Origin: Ruminococcus sp.
GTDB taxonomy: Bacteria; Bacillota; Clostridia; Oscillospirales; Ruminococcaceae
Assembly (NCBI GenBank): GCA_017649325.1
Contig: JAGCHA010000029.1
Span: 1-42,270, forward strand
DNA length: 42,270 bases
Reading direction: 5' to 3'
The notes beneath the pieces were generated by a model that worked only from the letters and a program-made list of their open reading frames with translations, made no database searches and was not told where the DNA came from. Made by a program: the position numbers and the translations under genes. Shown here piece after piece: positions 32,067 through 39,868 of the stretch; position 1 is the stretch's first letter; every line of letters begins with the position of its first letter.

Positions 32067-33167
32067 ATGAATAACATAACAAGCAAGCTCACAGCTGTTG
32101 CAGTGAGCGTATTCATAGCATTCTTCGGAGCCGCTTCCTTTGCACCGAACGATAAAGCGGTTATTCCCGCACTAACGTGGGATAATACAACAGGAGGCAG
32201 CTTCGGCAAGGAATTCAGTTCTTTTGCTGCTCAGCACTTCGCATTCAGTGATACTTGGCGGGCTGTCGGTTCACGTATCGACTCGAAGATAAGCGGTGAT
32301 ATCGTGAACGGCGTGTATATCGCCGATGAGCGTCTTATTGCTGCCGATATCTCCGAGCGCGAGGATGCAGGGAAGAGCGCGGCTGTCATCAATTCGTTTG
32401 CTGAGAGCTACGACGGGGCCGTTTATTTTGTTGCCGTTCCGACATCTGCGGGGGTGTACGGCGATGTGCTTCCCGCGCATCTCTCCCGCGTGACCGAGAA
32501 ACAGCAGACCGAGCGCCTGTACGAACAGCTCAGCAGTGATATCAGACGTGTCGACGCTTACAATCTTATGAAAATGTTGAGCGATGACCGCATATACCTC
32601 CGCAGCGACAGCAAGTGGACGATGTACGGCGCATACTGCCTGTACAGAACAGTTATACAGAAGCTCGGCTCGCAGCCCGTATCGTATGACAAGTATACGA
32701 TACGTCATGTCACGGACGAGTACTGCGGCGACCTCTACAGGCGGACGCTCTATATGAAAAACGAGCACGATATTCTTGACATTTACGAGTACACAGACGG
32801 TGCGCAGGTCACAGAGTGCATAAGTGTCGGGAACGACGGTTCGGAGCACGAGTGCTCGCTCTATGACGCCTCTGCACTTAATTCCGACGATATGTACAAA
32901 CTCTACCTCGGAGAGAGAGAGCCGCTTGTGCGGATACACACCGACGTCAATAACGAGCGGAAGCTTCTGTTGATAGGCAGTGAGTGTGCGGCATGCTTCG
33001 TGCCGTTCTTGACGCAGCATTACAGTGAGATAACGGTGTTTTTCCCAGAGTATGCCGACAGACCGCTCTGTGAGTTCACAGACCCGAACTACTGCGAGCA
33101 GACCCTGTTCATGCTCGGTATAGATTCAATAAACAGCGAAAAGCTAAGTATGATAGAAATGAGGTAA
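32067..33167 (+). CDS. DHHW-family (AlgX/SGNH-like) protein with lost catalytic motifs
   Basis: 366 residues with an N-terminal membrane anchor (about 7-25). The DHHW family is an SGNH-hydrolase-like group that works with MBOAT proteins in O-acylation of surface glycans. Family landmarks are AVPTSAGVYGDVLPAHL (about 123-139) and the block FVPFLTQHYSEI (311-322). The name-giving motif reads DSKWTMYGAY (181-190), so both His residues are gone. Just before FVPFL, where KDSYAN is usual, it reads GSECAAC (304-310), shifting Glu to the expected Ser place. The fold seems kept and the active site lost. It follows the MBOAT gene by 10 bases. Confidence 0.8.
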   Translation: MNNITSKLTAVAVSVFIAFFGAASFAPNDKAVIPALTWDNTTGGSFGKEFSSFAAQHFAFSDTWRAVGSRIDSKISGDIVNGVYIADERLIAADISEREDAGKSAAVINSFAESYDGAVYFVAVPTSAGVYGDVLPAHLSRVTEKQQTERLYEQLSSDIRRVDAYNLMKMLSDDRIYLRSDSKWTMYGAYCLYRTVIQKLGSQPVSYDKYTIRHVTDEYCGDLYRRTLYMKNEHDILDIYEYTDGAQVTECISVGNDGSEHECSLYDASALNSDDMYKLYLGEREPLVRIHTDVNNERKLLLIGSECAACFVPFLTQHYSEITVFFPEYADRPLCEFTDPNYCEQTLFMLGIDSINSEKLSMIEMR

Positions 33168-33172
33168 CAAAA

Positions 33173-33958
33173 ATGAAGGCATTGATAACAGGCGCAACAT
33201 CGGGAATAGGTATGAGTATGGCACGCAAGCTCGGCAGACGCGGCTGGGAGCTCATACTCACGGGCAGAAATGAGGCGGCACTCGAGCAGCTCAAGTCCGA
33301 GATTGGTGGCGCAGAGACGATAGTTGCCGACCTTTCCAAGCGTGAAGATGTATTCAAGGTGTATGAATTTGCCAAGGACAAAGACGTTGATATGCTTGTG
33401 AACAACGCAGGATACGGTATATTCGGAAGATTCGATAAAACCGACCTTGACGACGAACTTGATATGATAGGCGTGAACATCATTGCAGTACACATACTGA
33501 CCAAGCTCTTTCTGCGCGATTTCAAGGAGCGCGACCGGGGCATCATACTCAATGTTGCCTCGTCTGCGGGTTTTATGACGGGTCCGCTGCTTTCGTCGTA
33601 CTATGCCTCGAAGAACTACGTGGTAAGGCTCAGTCTTGCGATAGCGGAGGAGCTACGCCGCGACAAGTCCAATGTCAGCATTACGGTGCTCTGTCCCGGA
33701 CCTGTGGATACCAACTTCAATAACCGTGCGGGCGTGAGCTTCAGCGTAAAGCCGATAACTCCCGATTACGCTGCTGAGTATGCGCTGAGGAAGGCTTTCG
33801 ACCGCCAGCTCATCGCTATCCCTGGCTTTGGTGTTAGGGCGGGAGTGTTTGCCTCACGGTTTGCTCCGCACAAGCTGCTCTCCGCAGTGGTATATGGCAT
33901 ACAGCACAGCAAGAAGACTGCTGACGGGACAGAAAAGGCTTTGACAAATGAAGGATAA
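33173..33958 (+). CDS. Short-chain dehydrogenase/reductase
   Basis: 261 residues. Classical NAD(P)-dependent SDR: cofactor motif TGATSGIG (residues 6-13), NNAG at about 79-82, catalytic Ser in VASSAGFM (about 127-134) and YYASKNYV (YxxxK, about 143-150). PGPVDTNF follows at about 178-185. The Arg-rich segment after the first strand (GRNEAAL) suggests preference for NADP. Closest in layout to the DltE/YqjQ-type SDRs; the substrate is unknown. The end overlaps the next gene by 11 bases, and it is 5 bases after the DHHW-family gene. Confidence 0.92.
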   Translation: MKALITGATSGIGMSMARKLGRRGWELILTGRNEAALEQLKSEIGGAETIVADLSKREDVFKVYEFAKDKDVDMLVNNAGYGIFGRFDKTDLDDELDMIGVNIIAVHILTKLFLRDFKERDRGIILNVASSAGFMTGPLLSSYYASKNYVVRLSLAIAEELRRDKSNVSITVLCPGPVDTNFNNRAGVSFSVKPITPDYAAEYALRKAFDRQLIAIPGFGVRAGVFASRFAPHKLLSAVVYGIQHSKKTADGTEKALTNEG

Positions 33959-34487
33959 GAGCTACAGAGTAGCCCTCGGCGGGATAGTATCGGCGCTGTG
34001 TCTCGTGACTATGTTCCTCGCGGGTATAGTGACGCCGCTGTACATTGTGCTTCCGCTCATTGCAGGAGTTATGCTGCTCATCATCGTGGAGGAGGTCAGC
34101 ATAAGCTGGGCTATGCTGACATATGTCGCAGTTAGCCTGCTGTCGCTGTTCATCACCGCGGATAAGGAAGCGGCTCTTCTGTTTATAATGCTGTTCGGAC
34201 ATTATCCGATGCTTCGTTTCTTTCTGCAAAAGATACGTATTGGCATAATACGGCTTTTATTGAAGCAGACGGTGTTCAATTCGTGTGCGCTGAGTTTCTT
34301 TTACGTGACGGTTTACATCTTCGGGATCAAGCAGATGATAGAGGATATGAACGACTTCGGCAAATACGGCGCGATAGCGCTTCTGGTGTTATGCAACGTT
34401 ATATTCCTGCTCTATGACTTCAACCTTGACGTCGTGTACAAGGTCTACATCAAGAGGATAATGCCCCGATTCAAGAAAAAACGGTGA
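33948..34487 (+). CDS. Integral membrane protein, unknown function
   Basis: 179 residues with about five hydrophobic helices (roughly 8-25, 29-47, 52-68, 75-92, 107-125 and 136-155). The N-terminal ALGGIVSALCLVTMFLAGI and the Gly/Ala-rich second helix resemble the S components of ECF transporters, but no vitamin-specific motif is seen and no ECF genes are nearby. It ends in a basic tail (KRIMPRFKKKR). Translationally coupled to the dehydrogenase by an 11-base overlap; last gene before a terminator. Confidence 0.8.
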   Translation: MKDKSYRVALGGIVSALCLVTMFLAGIVTPLYIVLPLIAGVMLLIIVEEVSISWAMLTYVAVSLLSLFITADKEAALLFIMLFGHYPMLRFFLQKIRIGIIRLLLKQTVFNSCALSFFYVTVYIFGIKQMIEDMNDFGKYGAIALLVLCNVIFLLYDFNLDVVYKVYIKRIMPRFKKKR

Positions 34488-34520
34488 AAAAGCTGTCCGC
34501 GGAATGACAGCTTTTCTTCT
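34488..34520 (+). terminator. Rho-independent terminator
   Basis: A 10-bp stem (34488-34497 with 34506-34515) followed by a T-rich tail TTTTCTTCT, directly after the membrane protein stop. It ends the long alaS-to-membrane-protein transcription unit. Confidence 0.9.
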
Positions 34521-34579
34521 GCTATATGAAAAAAATATCGCAAAAGAAATAAAATAAATAAAAAAACTTGAAAAAACAC

Positions 34580-34608
34580 TGGAAAAATGATTTCATATAT
34601 GTTATAAT
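34580..34608 (+). promoter_or_regulatory. Promoter of the oxaloacetate decarboxylase operon
   Basis: TGGAAA (34580-34585), 17-base spacer, TATAAT (34603-34608) preceded by TGT, giving an extended -10. The weak -35 fits an extended -10 promoter. Confidence 0.8.
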
Positions 34609-34615
34609 TGATTTT

Positions 34616-34708
34616 GATTGGGTCATTTGCAAGGACGCACAGACCCTTTACTCCTTCGGGAGTGAAAAGTACAGTATCTCTGCAATGCAGAGTTTAGAAT
34701 TTAGGAGG
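34616..34708 (+). promoter_or_regulatory. Structured 5' leader of the decarboxylase operon
   Basis: About 100 bases of leader with three successive hairpins: GGGTC/GACCC (34620-34624 with 34642-34646), ACTCC-TTCG-GGAGT (34650-34663) and CTCTGC-AAT-GCAGAG (34678-34692). The ribosome site AGGAGG is at 34703-34708. No terminator is present. It does not match a riboswitch class I recognise. Confidence 0.55.
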
Positions 34709-34715
34709 CTTGTAC

Positions 34716-36113
34716 ATGAAAAAAGTGCAACTGACAGAAACCGTTCTGCGCGACGCTAATCAGTCGCTGATGGCAACCCGTCTGCCCTATTCGGACTACG
34801 AGGGTATCCTCTCGGAAATGGACAAGGCAGGCTACTACTCGGTAGAGTGCTGGGGCGGAGCAACATTTGACTCTTGTCTCAGATACCTCGGTGAGGACCC
34901 GTGGGAGAGACTCCGCGGACTGAGAAAGAACCTTCCCAACACCCGTCTTCAGATGCTTCTGAGAGGTCAGAACCTTCTCGGCTATAAGCACTATCACGAC
35001 GACGTAGTCGAGAAGTTCATTGAGCTGTCTATCAAGAACGGTATCGACGTTATCCGTATCTTTGACGCTCTCAACGACTTCCGCAACATCGCTACAGCTC
35101 TCGAATGTACCAAGAAGTACGCAAACGAGAGAACTGTTGCATCAGGTTGTATCTCATACACACAGAGCCCCGTACATACCGTTGACAAGTACATCGAGAT
35201 GTGCAAGGAGCTTAAGACAATGGGCTTTGACACTATCTGCCTCAAGGATATGGCAGGTACGATGTCTCCCTACGAGGCAGAGCACCTTATCAAAGGCATC
35301 AAGGACGCTATCGGCGACATGACCCTCATCCTCCATACCCACTGCACAACGGGTATGGCTTACATGACTATCACTAAGGCTATCGAGTCGGGCATCGATG
35401 TCATCGACACCGCAACATCGTGCTTCTCTGGCGGTACTTCACAGCCTGCGACAGAGACGATGTACTATGCTCTCAAGCAGTACGGCATCGACTGCGGACT
35501 CGACGAGGACGTTATCAACAAGGTAAATGACTACTTCAAGCCAATAAAGCAGAAGTACGTTGACAGCGGTCAGCTCAACCCCAAGAGCCTTGCTACCGAT
35601 GCTCAGGCGCTCGTATACAAGGTCCCCGGCGGTATGCTCTCGAACATGATAGCCAACCTCACAGATATGCACGCAATGGATAAGTTTGACGATGCACTTG
35701 CCGAGATACCGAAGGTAAGAGCAGATCTCGGCTATCCTCCGCTCGTAACCCCTCTTTCGCAGATGGTAGGTAATCAGGCTGTAACGAACGTACTAATCGG
35801 TGAGCGCTACAAAAACATCTCCAAGGAAGTAAAGAACTACATCAAGGGCGAGTACGGCATCGCACCCGCTCCCATCAGTCAGGAACTCCTTGATAAGGTG
35901 CTTGAGGGCGCAGAGCCTGTTGACTGCCGTATCGAGGACGCAAAGCGCACAGGTGACGATTTCAAGGCAGCAAAGGAAGCTCTTGGTGACCTCGCACGCT
36001 CTGAGGAAGATGTAATGAGCTACATCTGCTACCCCGACCAGACTATGAAGTTCCTCAATGACCGCAAGGCTAAGGAGGAAAATGAAGCAGTTTACACCAT
36101 TGAGGAAATGTAA
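34716..36113 (+). CDS. oadA: Oxaloacetate decarboxylase alpha subunit (carboxyltransferase)
   Basis: 465 residues. Transfers the carboxyl of oxaloacetate to biotin in the Na+-pumping decarboxylase. The DRE-TIM barrel starts with LTETVLRDANQSLMATRL (about 6-23; the catalytic Asp in RDAN), has GGATFDSCLRYLGEDPWERLR (about 50-70) and CLKDMAGTMSP (about 173-183), and the metal-binding HTHCTTGMAYMT near 209-220. The C-terminal conserved domain runs to about 455. It lacks the biotinyl domain found at the end of many OadA proteins; that is a separate gene here. AGGAGG is 7 bases before the ATG at 34716, which beats the TTG at 34710. Confidence 0.95.
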   Translation: MKKVQLTETVLRDANQSLMATRLPYSDYEGILSEMDKAGYYSVECWGGATFDSCLRYLGEDPWERLRGLRKNLPNTRLQMLLRGQNLLGYKHYHDDVVEKFIELSIKNGIDVIRIFDALNDFRNIATALECTKKYANERTVASGCISYTQSPVHTVDKYIEMCKELKTMGFDTICLKDMAGTMSPYEAEHLIKGIKDAIGDMTLILHTHCTTGMAYMTITKAIESGIDVIDTATSCFSGGTSQPATETMYYALKQYGIDCGLDEDVINKVNDYFKPIKQKYVDSGQLNPKSLATDAQALVYKVPGGMLSNMIANLTDMHAMDKFDDALAEIPKVRADLGYPPLVTPLSQMVGNQAVTNVLIGERYKNISKEVKNYIKGEYGIAPAPISQELLDKVLEGAEPVDCRIEDAKRTGDDFKAAKEALGDLARSEEDVMSYICYPDQTMKFLNDRKAKEENEAVYTIEEM

Positions 36114-36127
36114 GGAGGCTTCACACG

Positions 36128-36532
36128 ATGAATATCAATTTCACACTTCTTGCCGCTCAGACAGCTGACAGCGGCACGAAAATGGAGATAGGCGACGCCG
36201 CTATCACGGCATTATTCGGCTATGGTGTTGTATTCGCGGGACTTGTTATGCTGATGATAGTGCTCTATATCACAGGCGCTGTTTTCAAGAGTAAAGATGC
36301 CAAGGTCAAAGCACAGGAGAAGGCAGTACTTGAGAACGTGAAAAAGGAAGTAGAGGCTAATCCTCTGACTGTAACACCTCTTGCGCTCCCGTGCGCGCCC
36401 GGTTCAGCGGGACACGTAAAGCTCCACGGCGTACCCGACAAGGAAGCTGCGATGATAATGGCTATTGTTGCCGACAAGATGCAGACTCCGCTCAATGAGC
36501 TTCGCTTTATTTCCATCAAGGAGGTCAAATAA
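36128..36532 (+). CDS. oadG: OadG-family gamma subunit of membrane decarboxylase
   Basis: 134 residues. One N-terminal membrane helix (about 24-48, GYGVVFAGLVMLMIVLYITGAVF) is typical of OadG, which holds the alpha and beta subunits together. The C-terminal soluble part (about 75-134) is longer than in minimal OadG and carries a segment VADKMQTPLNELRFISIKEV, a small domain found in clostridial OadG-like proteins. AAGGAGG precedes the ATG. Located between alpha and biotin carrier genes. Confidence 0.85.
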   Translation: MNINFTLLAAQTADSGTKMEIGDAAITALFGYGVVFAGLVMLMIVLYITGAVFKSKDAKVKAQEKAVLENVKKEVEANPLTVTPLALPCAPGSAGHVKLHGVPDKEAAMIMAIVADKMQTPLNELRFISIKEVK

Positions 36533-36534
36533 CA

Positions 36535-36936
36535 ATGAAGTATAAGGTAACACTTAACGGCAAGACATATGAAGTAGAGGTCGAGAAGGGCAAGGCGATG
36601 CTCCTTGACGAGTACGAAGCTCTCGCACCTGCACCCGCCGCAGTACCCGCTGCTCCCGCAGCCGCTGTAACTCCGGCCGCTGCTCCCGCTCCCGCTCCGG
36701 CAGCTCCCGTGAACCTTGCAGCAGGTGAGACGGTAACTGCACCTATGCCCGGCAATATCCTGCGTGTTGACGTTGCACAGGGCGACACGGTCAAGGCAGG
36801 ACAGATACTCGTAATACTTGAAGCTATGAAAATGGAGAATGAGATAGTTTCTCCCAAGGACGGCACCGTTGCGCAGGTAGTTACAAGCAAGGGCGCAGTA
36901 GTAGACACAGGCGCTCCGCTTGTTATCATAGCGTAA
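36535..36936 (+). CDS. Biotin carboxyl carrier protein of the decarboxylase
   Basis: 133 residues. A short N-terminal part (KYKVTLNGKTYEVEVEKG) is followed by an Ala/Pro linker (about residues 39-62) and a biotinyl domain. The biotin-accepting Lys is in EAMKMENEI (about residues 98-106). It ferries carboxybiotin from the alpha subunit to the membrane beta subunit. The gene begins 2 bases after oadG. Confidence 0.95.
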   Translation: MKYKVTLNGKTYEVEVEKGKAMLLDEYEALAPAPAAVPAAPAAAVTPAAAPAPAPAAPVNLAAGETVTAPMPGNILRVDVAQGDTVKAGQILVILEAMKMENEIVSPKDGTVAQVVTSKGAVVDTGAPLVIIA

Positions 36937-36948
36937 GGAGGTCGCGTA

Positions 36949-38169
36949 ATGAATATTCTTGAGACCCTTGAAAACCTTTGGAACGGTTCGGGTTTTCAGA
37001 GCTTCTTTGTGGGCGAGGGCTGGAAGAATCTCGTTATGATAGCGATATCATGCGTTCTTCTCTACCTCGGCATAAGGAAGAAATTCGAGCCGCTTCTGCT
37101 CGTCGGAATCGCGTTCGGATGTCTGCTCGTAAACCTTTCCTATTTCGGACCCGAATCCACCGACGCACTCTATCACCCCGAGCTTTGGAGCGCATTCCTC
37201 GATGAGGAGAGCGAATTCTACCACAGCTACGGACACGTCCTCTCGCACGGCGGTCTGCTTGATATTCTCTACATAGGCGTCAAGGCAGGCGTTTACCCGT
37301 CACTCATCTTTATGGGTGTCGGCGCGATGACCGACTTCGGTCCTCTCATAGCAAACCCCAAGAGCCTTCTCCTCGGAGCGGCTGCACAGATGGGTGTATT
37401 CCTCGCATTCTTCGGAGCTGTATGCCTCGGCTTCACAGGCAATCAGGCAGCTTCTATCGGTATCATCGGCGGTGCGGACGGTCCTACAGCTATCTTCCTC
37501 ACTACGAGACTTGCTCCCGAGCTCCTCGGACCTATCGCTATCGCAGCGTACTCCTATATGGCACTCATTCCTATGATACAGCCTCCGCTCATGAAGCTCC
37601 TCACGACCAAGAAGGAGCGCGAGGTCAAGATGGAGCAGAACAGAAACGTAACAAAGACAGAGAAGATAATCTTCCCGATAATCGTTGCAATGTTCGTAAT
37701 CCTTCTTCTTCCCTCGACAGCACCGCTCGTAGGCTGCCTCATGCTCGGCAACCTCTGGAGAGAGTGCGGTGTTACTGAGCGTCTTTCCGACACTGTACAG
37801 AACGCACTCATGAACATCGTAACTGTATTCCTCGGAATTTCTGTTGGTGCAACAACAGCAGCAAGCAGCTTCCTCAACATTAAGACGCTGATGATAATCG
37901 CGCTCGGACTTACAGCGTTCGCATTCTCGACAGTCGGCGGACTTCTTGTCGGCAAGCTGATGTACCTGCTCACAGGCGGCAAGGTAAACCCGCTCATTGG
38001 TTCTGCGGGAGTATCGGCGGTACCTATGGCAGCACGTGTTTCTCAGATGGAGGGACAGAAGGCAAATCCCTCGAACTTCCTACTTATGCACGCTATGGGA
38101 CCGAACGTTGCAGGCGTTATCGGTTCTGCTATCGCGGCAGGATTCCTGCTTGCGGTATTCGGTAAGTAA
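36949..38169 (+). CDS. oadB: Na+-pumping decarboxylase beta subunit
   Basis: 406 residues, about ten membrane helices. Decarboxylates carboxybiotin and drives Na+ export. The conserved segments GVGAMTDFGPLIANPKSLLLGAAAQMGVF (about 124-152) and SIGIIGGADGPTAIFLT (about 168-184, with the key Asp) are intact, as is SAGVSAVPMAARVSQ near 352-366. AAGGAGG precedes the ATG. The alpha subunit resembles oxaloacetate decarboxylase rather than methylmalonyl-CoA decarboxylase, which sets the substrate assignment for the complex. Last gene of the operon. Confidence 0.95.
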   Translation: MNILETLENLWNGSGFQSFFVGEGWKNLVMIAISCVLLYLGIRKKFEPLLLVGIAFGCLLVNLSYFGPESTDALYHPELWSAFLDEESEFYHSYGHVLSHGGLLDILYIGVKAGVYPSLIFMGVGAMTDFGPLIANPKSLLLGAAAQMGVFLAFFGAVCLGFTGNQAASIGIIGGADGPTAIFLTTRLAPELLGPIAIAAYSYMALIPMIQPPLMKLLTTKKEREVKMEQNRNVTKTEKIIFPIIVAMFVILLLPSTAPLVGCLMLGNLWRECGVTERLSDTVQNALMNIVTVFLGISVGATTAASSFLNIKTLMIIALGLTAFAFSTVGGLLVGKLMYLLTGGKVNPLIGSAGVSAVPMAARVSQMEGQKANPSNFLLMHAMGPNVAGVIGSAIAAGFLLAVFGK

Positions 38170-38188
38170 GCTTAAACACAAAGTTTTC

Positions 38189-38228
38189 AACAGACCGTTC
38201 GGAGTACGTCACCGAGCGGTCTGTTTCT
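38189..38228 (+). terminator. Possible terminator after oadB
   Basis: A 9-bp stem (38189-38197 with 38217-38225), extended by an inner TCGG/CCGA pairing, followed by TTTCTCC. The T-run is short, so termination may be partial. Confidence 0.6.
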
Positions 38229-38405
38229 CCCTGAAAAGGCACGTTTCGTCGTAATGCACAACCCCATTTTGGAGATATACACAAAACATATTTTCCGTTT
38301 TGAGGCTCGCGAAGCCTTTTCAACCCCTATAAACAGCAAATTAACACTGATTCAACAGATTTAGCCCGAGTTATCAACGGTGAAAAGTTGAATGGTTGAA
38401 AACTC
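38229..38405. other. Intergenic stretch without a gene
   Basis: AT-rich region between oadB and the next terminator. A small AGGCT/AGCCT hairpin with four T residues (38303-38320) could be a weak terminator. No frame with a ribosome site is seen. Confidence 0.5.
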
Positions 38406-38444
38406 AAAGTCTCCGTTTGTGCAAATCGGAGACTTTTGTTTTTT
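38406..38444 (+). terminator. Strong terminator upstream of the leader RNA
   Basis: A stem of 10 bp (38406-38415 with 38427-38436), extended by TTTG/CAAA at the top, then TGTTTTTT. It ends just before the next promoter and separates the decarboxylase operon from the VanY/DacF region. Confidence 0.92.
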
Positions 38445-38447
38445 CGG

Positions 38448-38476
38448 TTGACAATGGCGATATTTTGTAATATAAT
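38448..38476 (+). promoter_or_regulatory. Consensus sigma-A promoter
   Basis: TTGACA (38448-38453), exactly 17 bases, TATAAT (38471-38476): a perfect consensus match, the strongest promoter in the window. The transcript would start near 38483. Confidence 0.95.
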
Positions 38477-38482
38477 GTAAAT

Positions 38483-38666
38483 TACAGATATAAAGAAAGT
38501 TTTGACGGATAAAAAAGAAAAACAAATAGTCAGAACGTTGCAAGGTGTAGAACGAACAAGAGAAAGGAACGCATTACCTGAATTATCCGATGTTAGGGTA
38601 GGCATAACTTTTTCCATTCGTTTCGGTAAGCGGAACAGCGGAAAATGTTATGCCGTTTTTATTTTT
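38483..38666 (+). ncRNA. Candidate small RNA or regulatory leader
   Basis: The segment from the predicted start site to the T-run of the terminator at 38601-38666, about 180 bases, contains no convincing gene. A frame opening at TTG 38502 runs to 38822 but has no ribosome site and reads through the terminator. Small pairings such as TACC/GGTA (38575-38578 with 38597-38600) precede the terminator. The RNA could be a free small RNA or an attenuated leader for the VanY-like gene 157 bases downstream. It does not match a class I know. Confidence 0.5.
38601..38666 (+). terminator. Terminator inside the leader
   Basis: GGCATAAC (38601-38608) pairs with GTTATGCC (38647-38654), continued after one T-T mismatch by TTTTCC (38610-38615) with GGAAAA (38640-38645). 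GTTTTTATTTTT follows. A strong intrinsic terminator 157 bases before the next gene. Confidence 0.88.
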
Positions 38667-38750
38667 GGTGCATTCAGTCGCAGCAAGTTTGAACGGATAG
38701 GTCAGTGCGTAAATGAAACGGAAAAGTCCTTGCAGACGAAAAAAGAAAAA

Positions 38751-38785
38751 GGAAGATGTGACTTCCATGCCTGTGGCGGCACAGG
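38751..38785 (+). other. Two short hairpins before the VanY-like gene
   Basis: GGAAG/CTTCC (38751-38755 with 38762-38766) and CCTGTG-GCGG-CACAGG (38770-38785) lie just upstream of the ribosome site GGAGG (38809-38813). They may affect translation or mRNA stability of the next gene. Confidence 0.45.
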
Positions 38786-38823
38786 TAAAGTGTATGAACG
38801 AAAGATACGGAGGATGAAATAAA

Positions 38824-39789
38824 ATGGGAAAGGTACACGTAAATAAGGGCAGAGTTGCTATCGCTCTTATTGGAGTCGTAGTATCAATGACAGTGGTTGA
38901 CAGCGTGAGAAGAGAGTTCTTCAGGGTCAACACGAGCAGCAAGGTGACGGTTCACGGCGACTTCATTTCGAAGTCTGCTTCTGCTATGTCGGACGATAAT
39001 ACTGTTCCGTTCACACTTGACGAGAACGGACAGCCTACGACCGAATTCAACGGCATAAGATTTGTTGGCAAGACAGAGCAGCAGCTTACATCTGATAAGA
39101 TTTCACAGGGGCTTCTTGTTTTAGCTGACGCGGAGCACCCTGTTGCCGAGGGCAGCAAGAGTGAGATGATAGATCTGCTCGGCTGCAAGAACGACAGCTA
39201 TACTCTCATCGAAGAAGGTGTAATGCTCAACACAGACGCCGCAGAGGCACTCAACAGCCTGATGGTGGGCTACGAGAACGCAACGGGACTGAATGACTTT
39301 GTAGTATACGGTACTACCGAGACCTACACTGGTCAGGGTTCATACTGCCCTAAGGCTTTTGCCGAAAGTGCAACAGGCAATACAGTTGACCTTGCGTTGA
39401 ACGGCTGCGGTTCTGTCATAGCTTTTGACGGCTACGACGAGGAGGGCTGGATTGTCGAGAATTGCGCTAAATATGGCTTTATCGTGAGATATCCGCAGGG
39501 CAAGCAGGAAAAGACGGGACAGGCTTTCTGCCCGTGGCATCTCCGCTACGTAGGCAAGCTCCACGCAGCAGTAATGCAGCGCAATGACCTTTGTCTTGAA
39601 GAATATCTCGAATTCCTCAAGAGCTACACTGTAGACGCTCCATTTGAGTTCTCTTACGAGGGGGCGGGATACGAGATATACTACATTCCCTCAGAAGGCG
39701 ACACGACGACGGCGATAGTGCCTATTTCGGGCAACTACAGCATCTCGGGAAACAACATTGACGGATTCATCGTTACATACAAGAAATAA
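38824..39789 (+). CDS. VanY-like (peptidase M15B) protein lacking key catalytic residues
   Basis: 321 residues with an N-terminal membrane helix (about 10-26), so the domain faces outside. M15B enzymes are zinc D,D-carboxypeptidases that trim the terminal D-Ala of peptidoglycan stems. The C-terminal core CAKYGFIVRYPQGKQEKTG and PWHLRYVG (214-244) matches VanY closely. Where family members have SxHxTGxAVD it reads AESATGNTVD (180-189), so the first zinc-ligand His is Ser182 while Asp189 is kept. Where EPWH is expected it reads CPWH (236-239), so the catalytic Glu is Cys while His239 is kept. GGAGG lies 10 bases before the ATG. Likely a non-hydrolytic homologue that may still bind peptidoglycan. 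Confidence 0.85.
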   Translation: MGKVHVNKGRVAIALIGVVVSMTVVDSVRREFFRVNTSSKVTVHGDFISKSASAMSDDNTVPFTLDENGQPTTEFNGIRFVGKTEQQLTSDKISQGLLVLADAEHPVAEGSKSEMIDLLGCKNDSYTLIEEGVMLNTDAAEALNSLMVGYENATGLNDFVVYGTTETYTGQGSYCPKAFAESATGNTVDLALNGCGSVIAFDGYDEEGWIVENCAKYGFIVRYPQGKQEKTGQAFCPWHLRYVGKLHAAVMQRNDLCLEEYLEFLKSYTVDAPFEFSYEGAGYEIYYIPSEGDTTTAIVPISGNYSISGNNIDGFIVTYKK

Positions 39790-39793
39790 CGCG

Positions 39794-39820
39794 AAGCGGC
39801 TCAACTGAGCCGCTTTTTTA
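39794..39820 (+). terminator. Rho-independent terminator
   Basis: A 9-bp GC-rich stem (39794-39802 with 39807-39815) followed by T residues to 39819, right after the VanY-like gene. The DacF-like gene 49 bases on would need its own promoter or read-through. Confidence 0.92.
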
Positions 39821-39868
39821 TTTCATAAAGCAGTCTTTTCGGACATATCATTACAGTGAGGTGATGAA

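Noticed and set aside
32271-33020. Minus-strand frame of 249 codons
   Set aside because: Antisense shadow of the DHHW-family gene; no promoter or ribosome site on that strand.
34568-34573. TTGAAA as the -35 box of the decarboxylase promoter
   Set aside because: The spacing to the TATAAT at 34603 would be 29 bases; TGGAAA at 34580 gives 17 and the -10 is extended.
34620-34692. Decarboxylase leader as a cyclic di-GMP riboswitch
   Set aside because: A GGACGCA stretch is reminiscent of that class, but the conserved core and tetraloop-receptor parts are absent.
38502-38822. Open frame of 106 codons upstream of the VanY-like gene
   Set aside because: It opens at TTG with no ribosome site, an in-frame stop lies just before it at 38478, it reads through a strong terminator, and the product resembles no protein I know.
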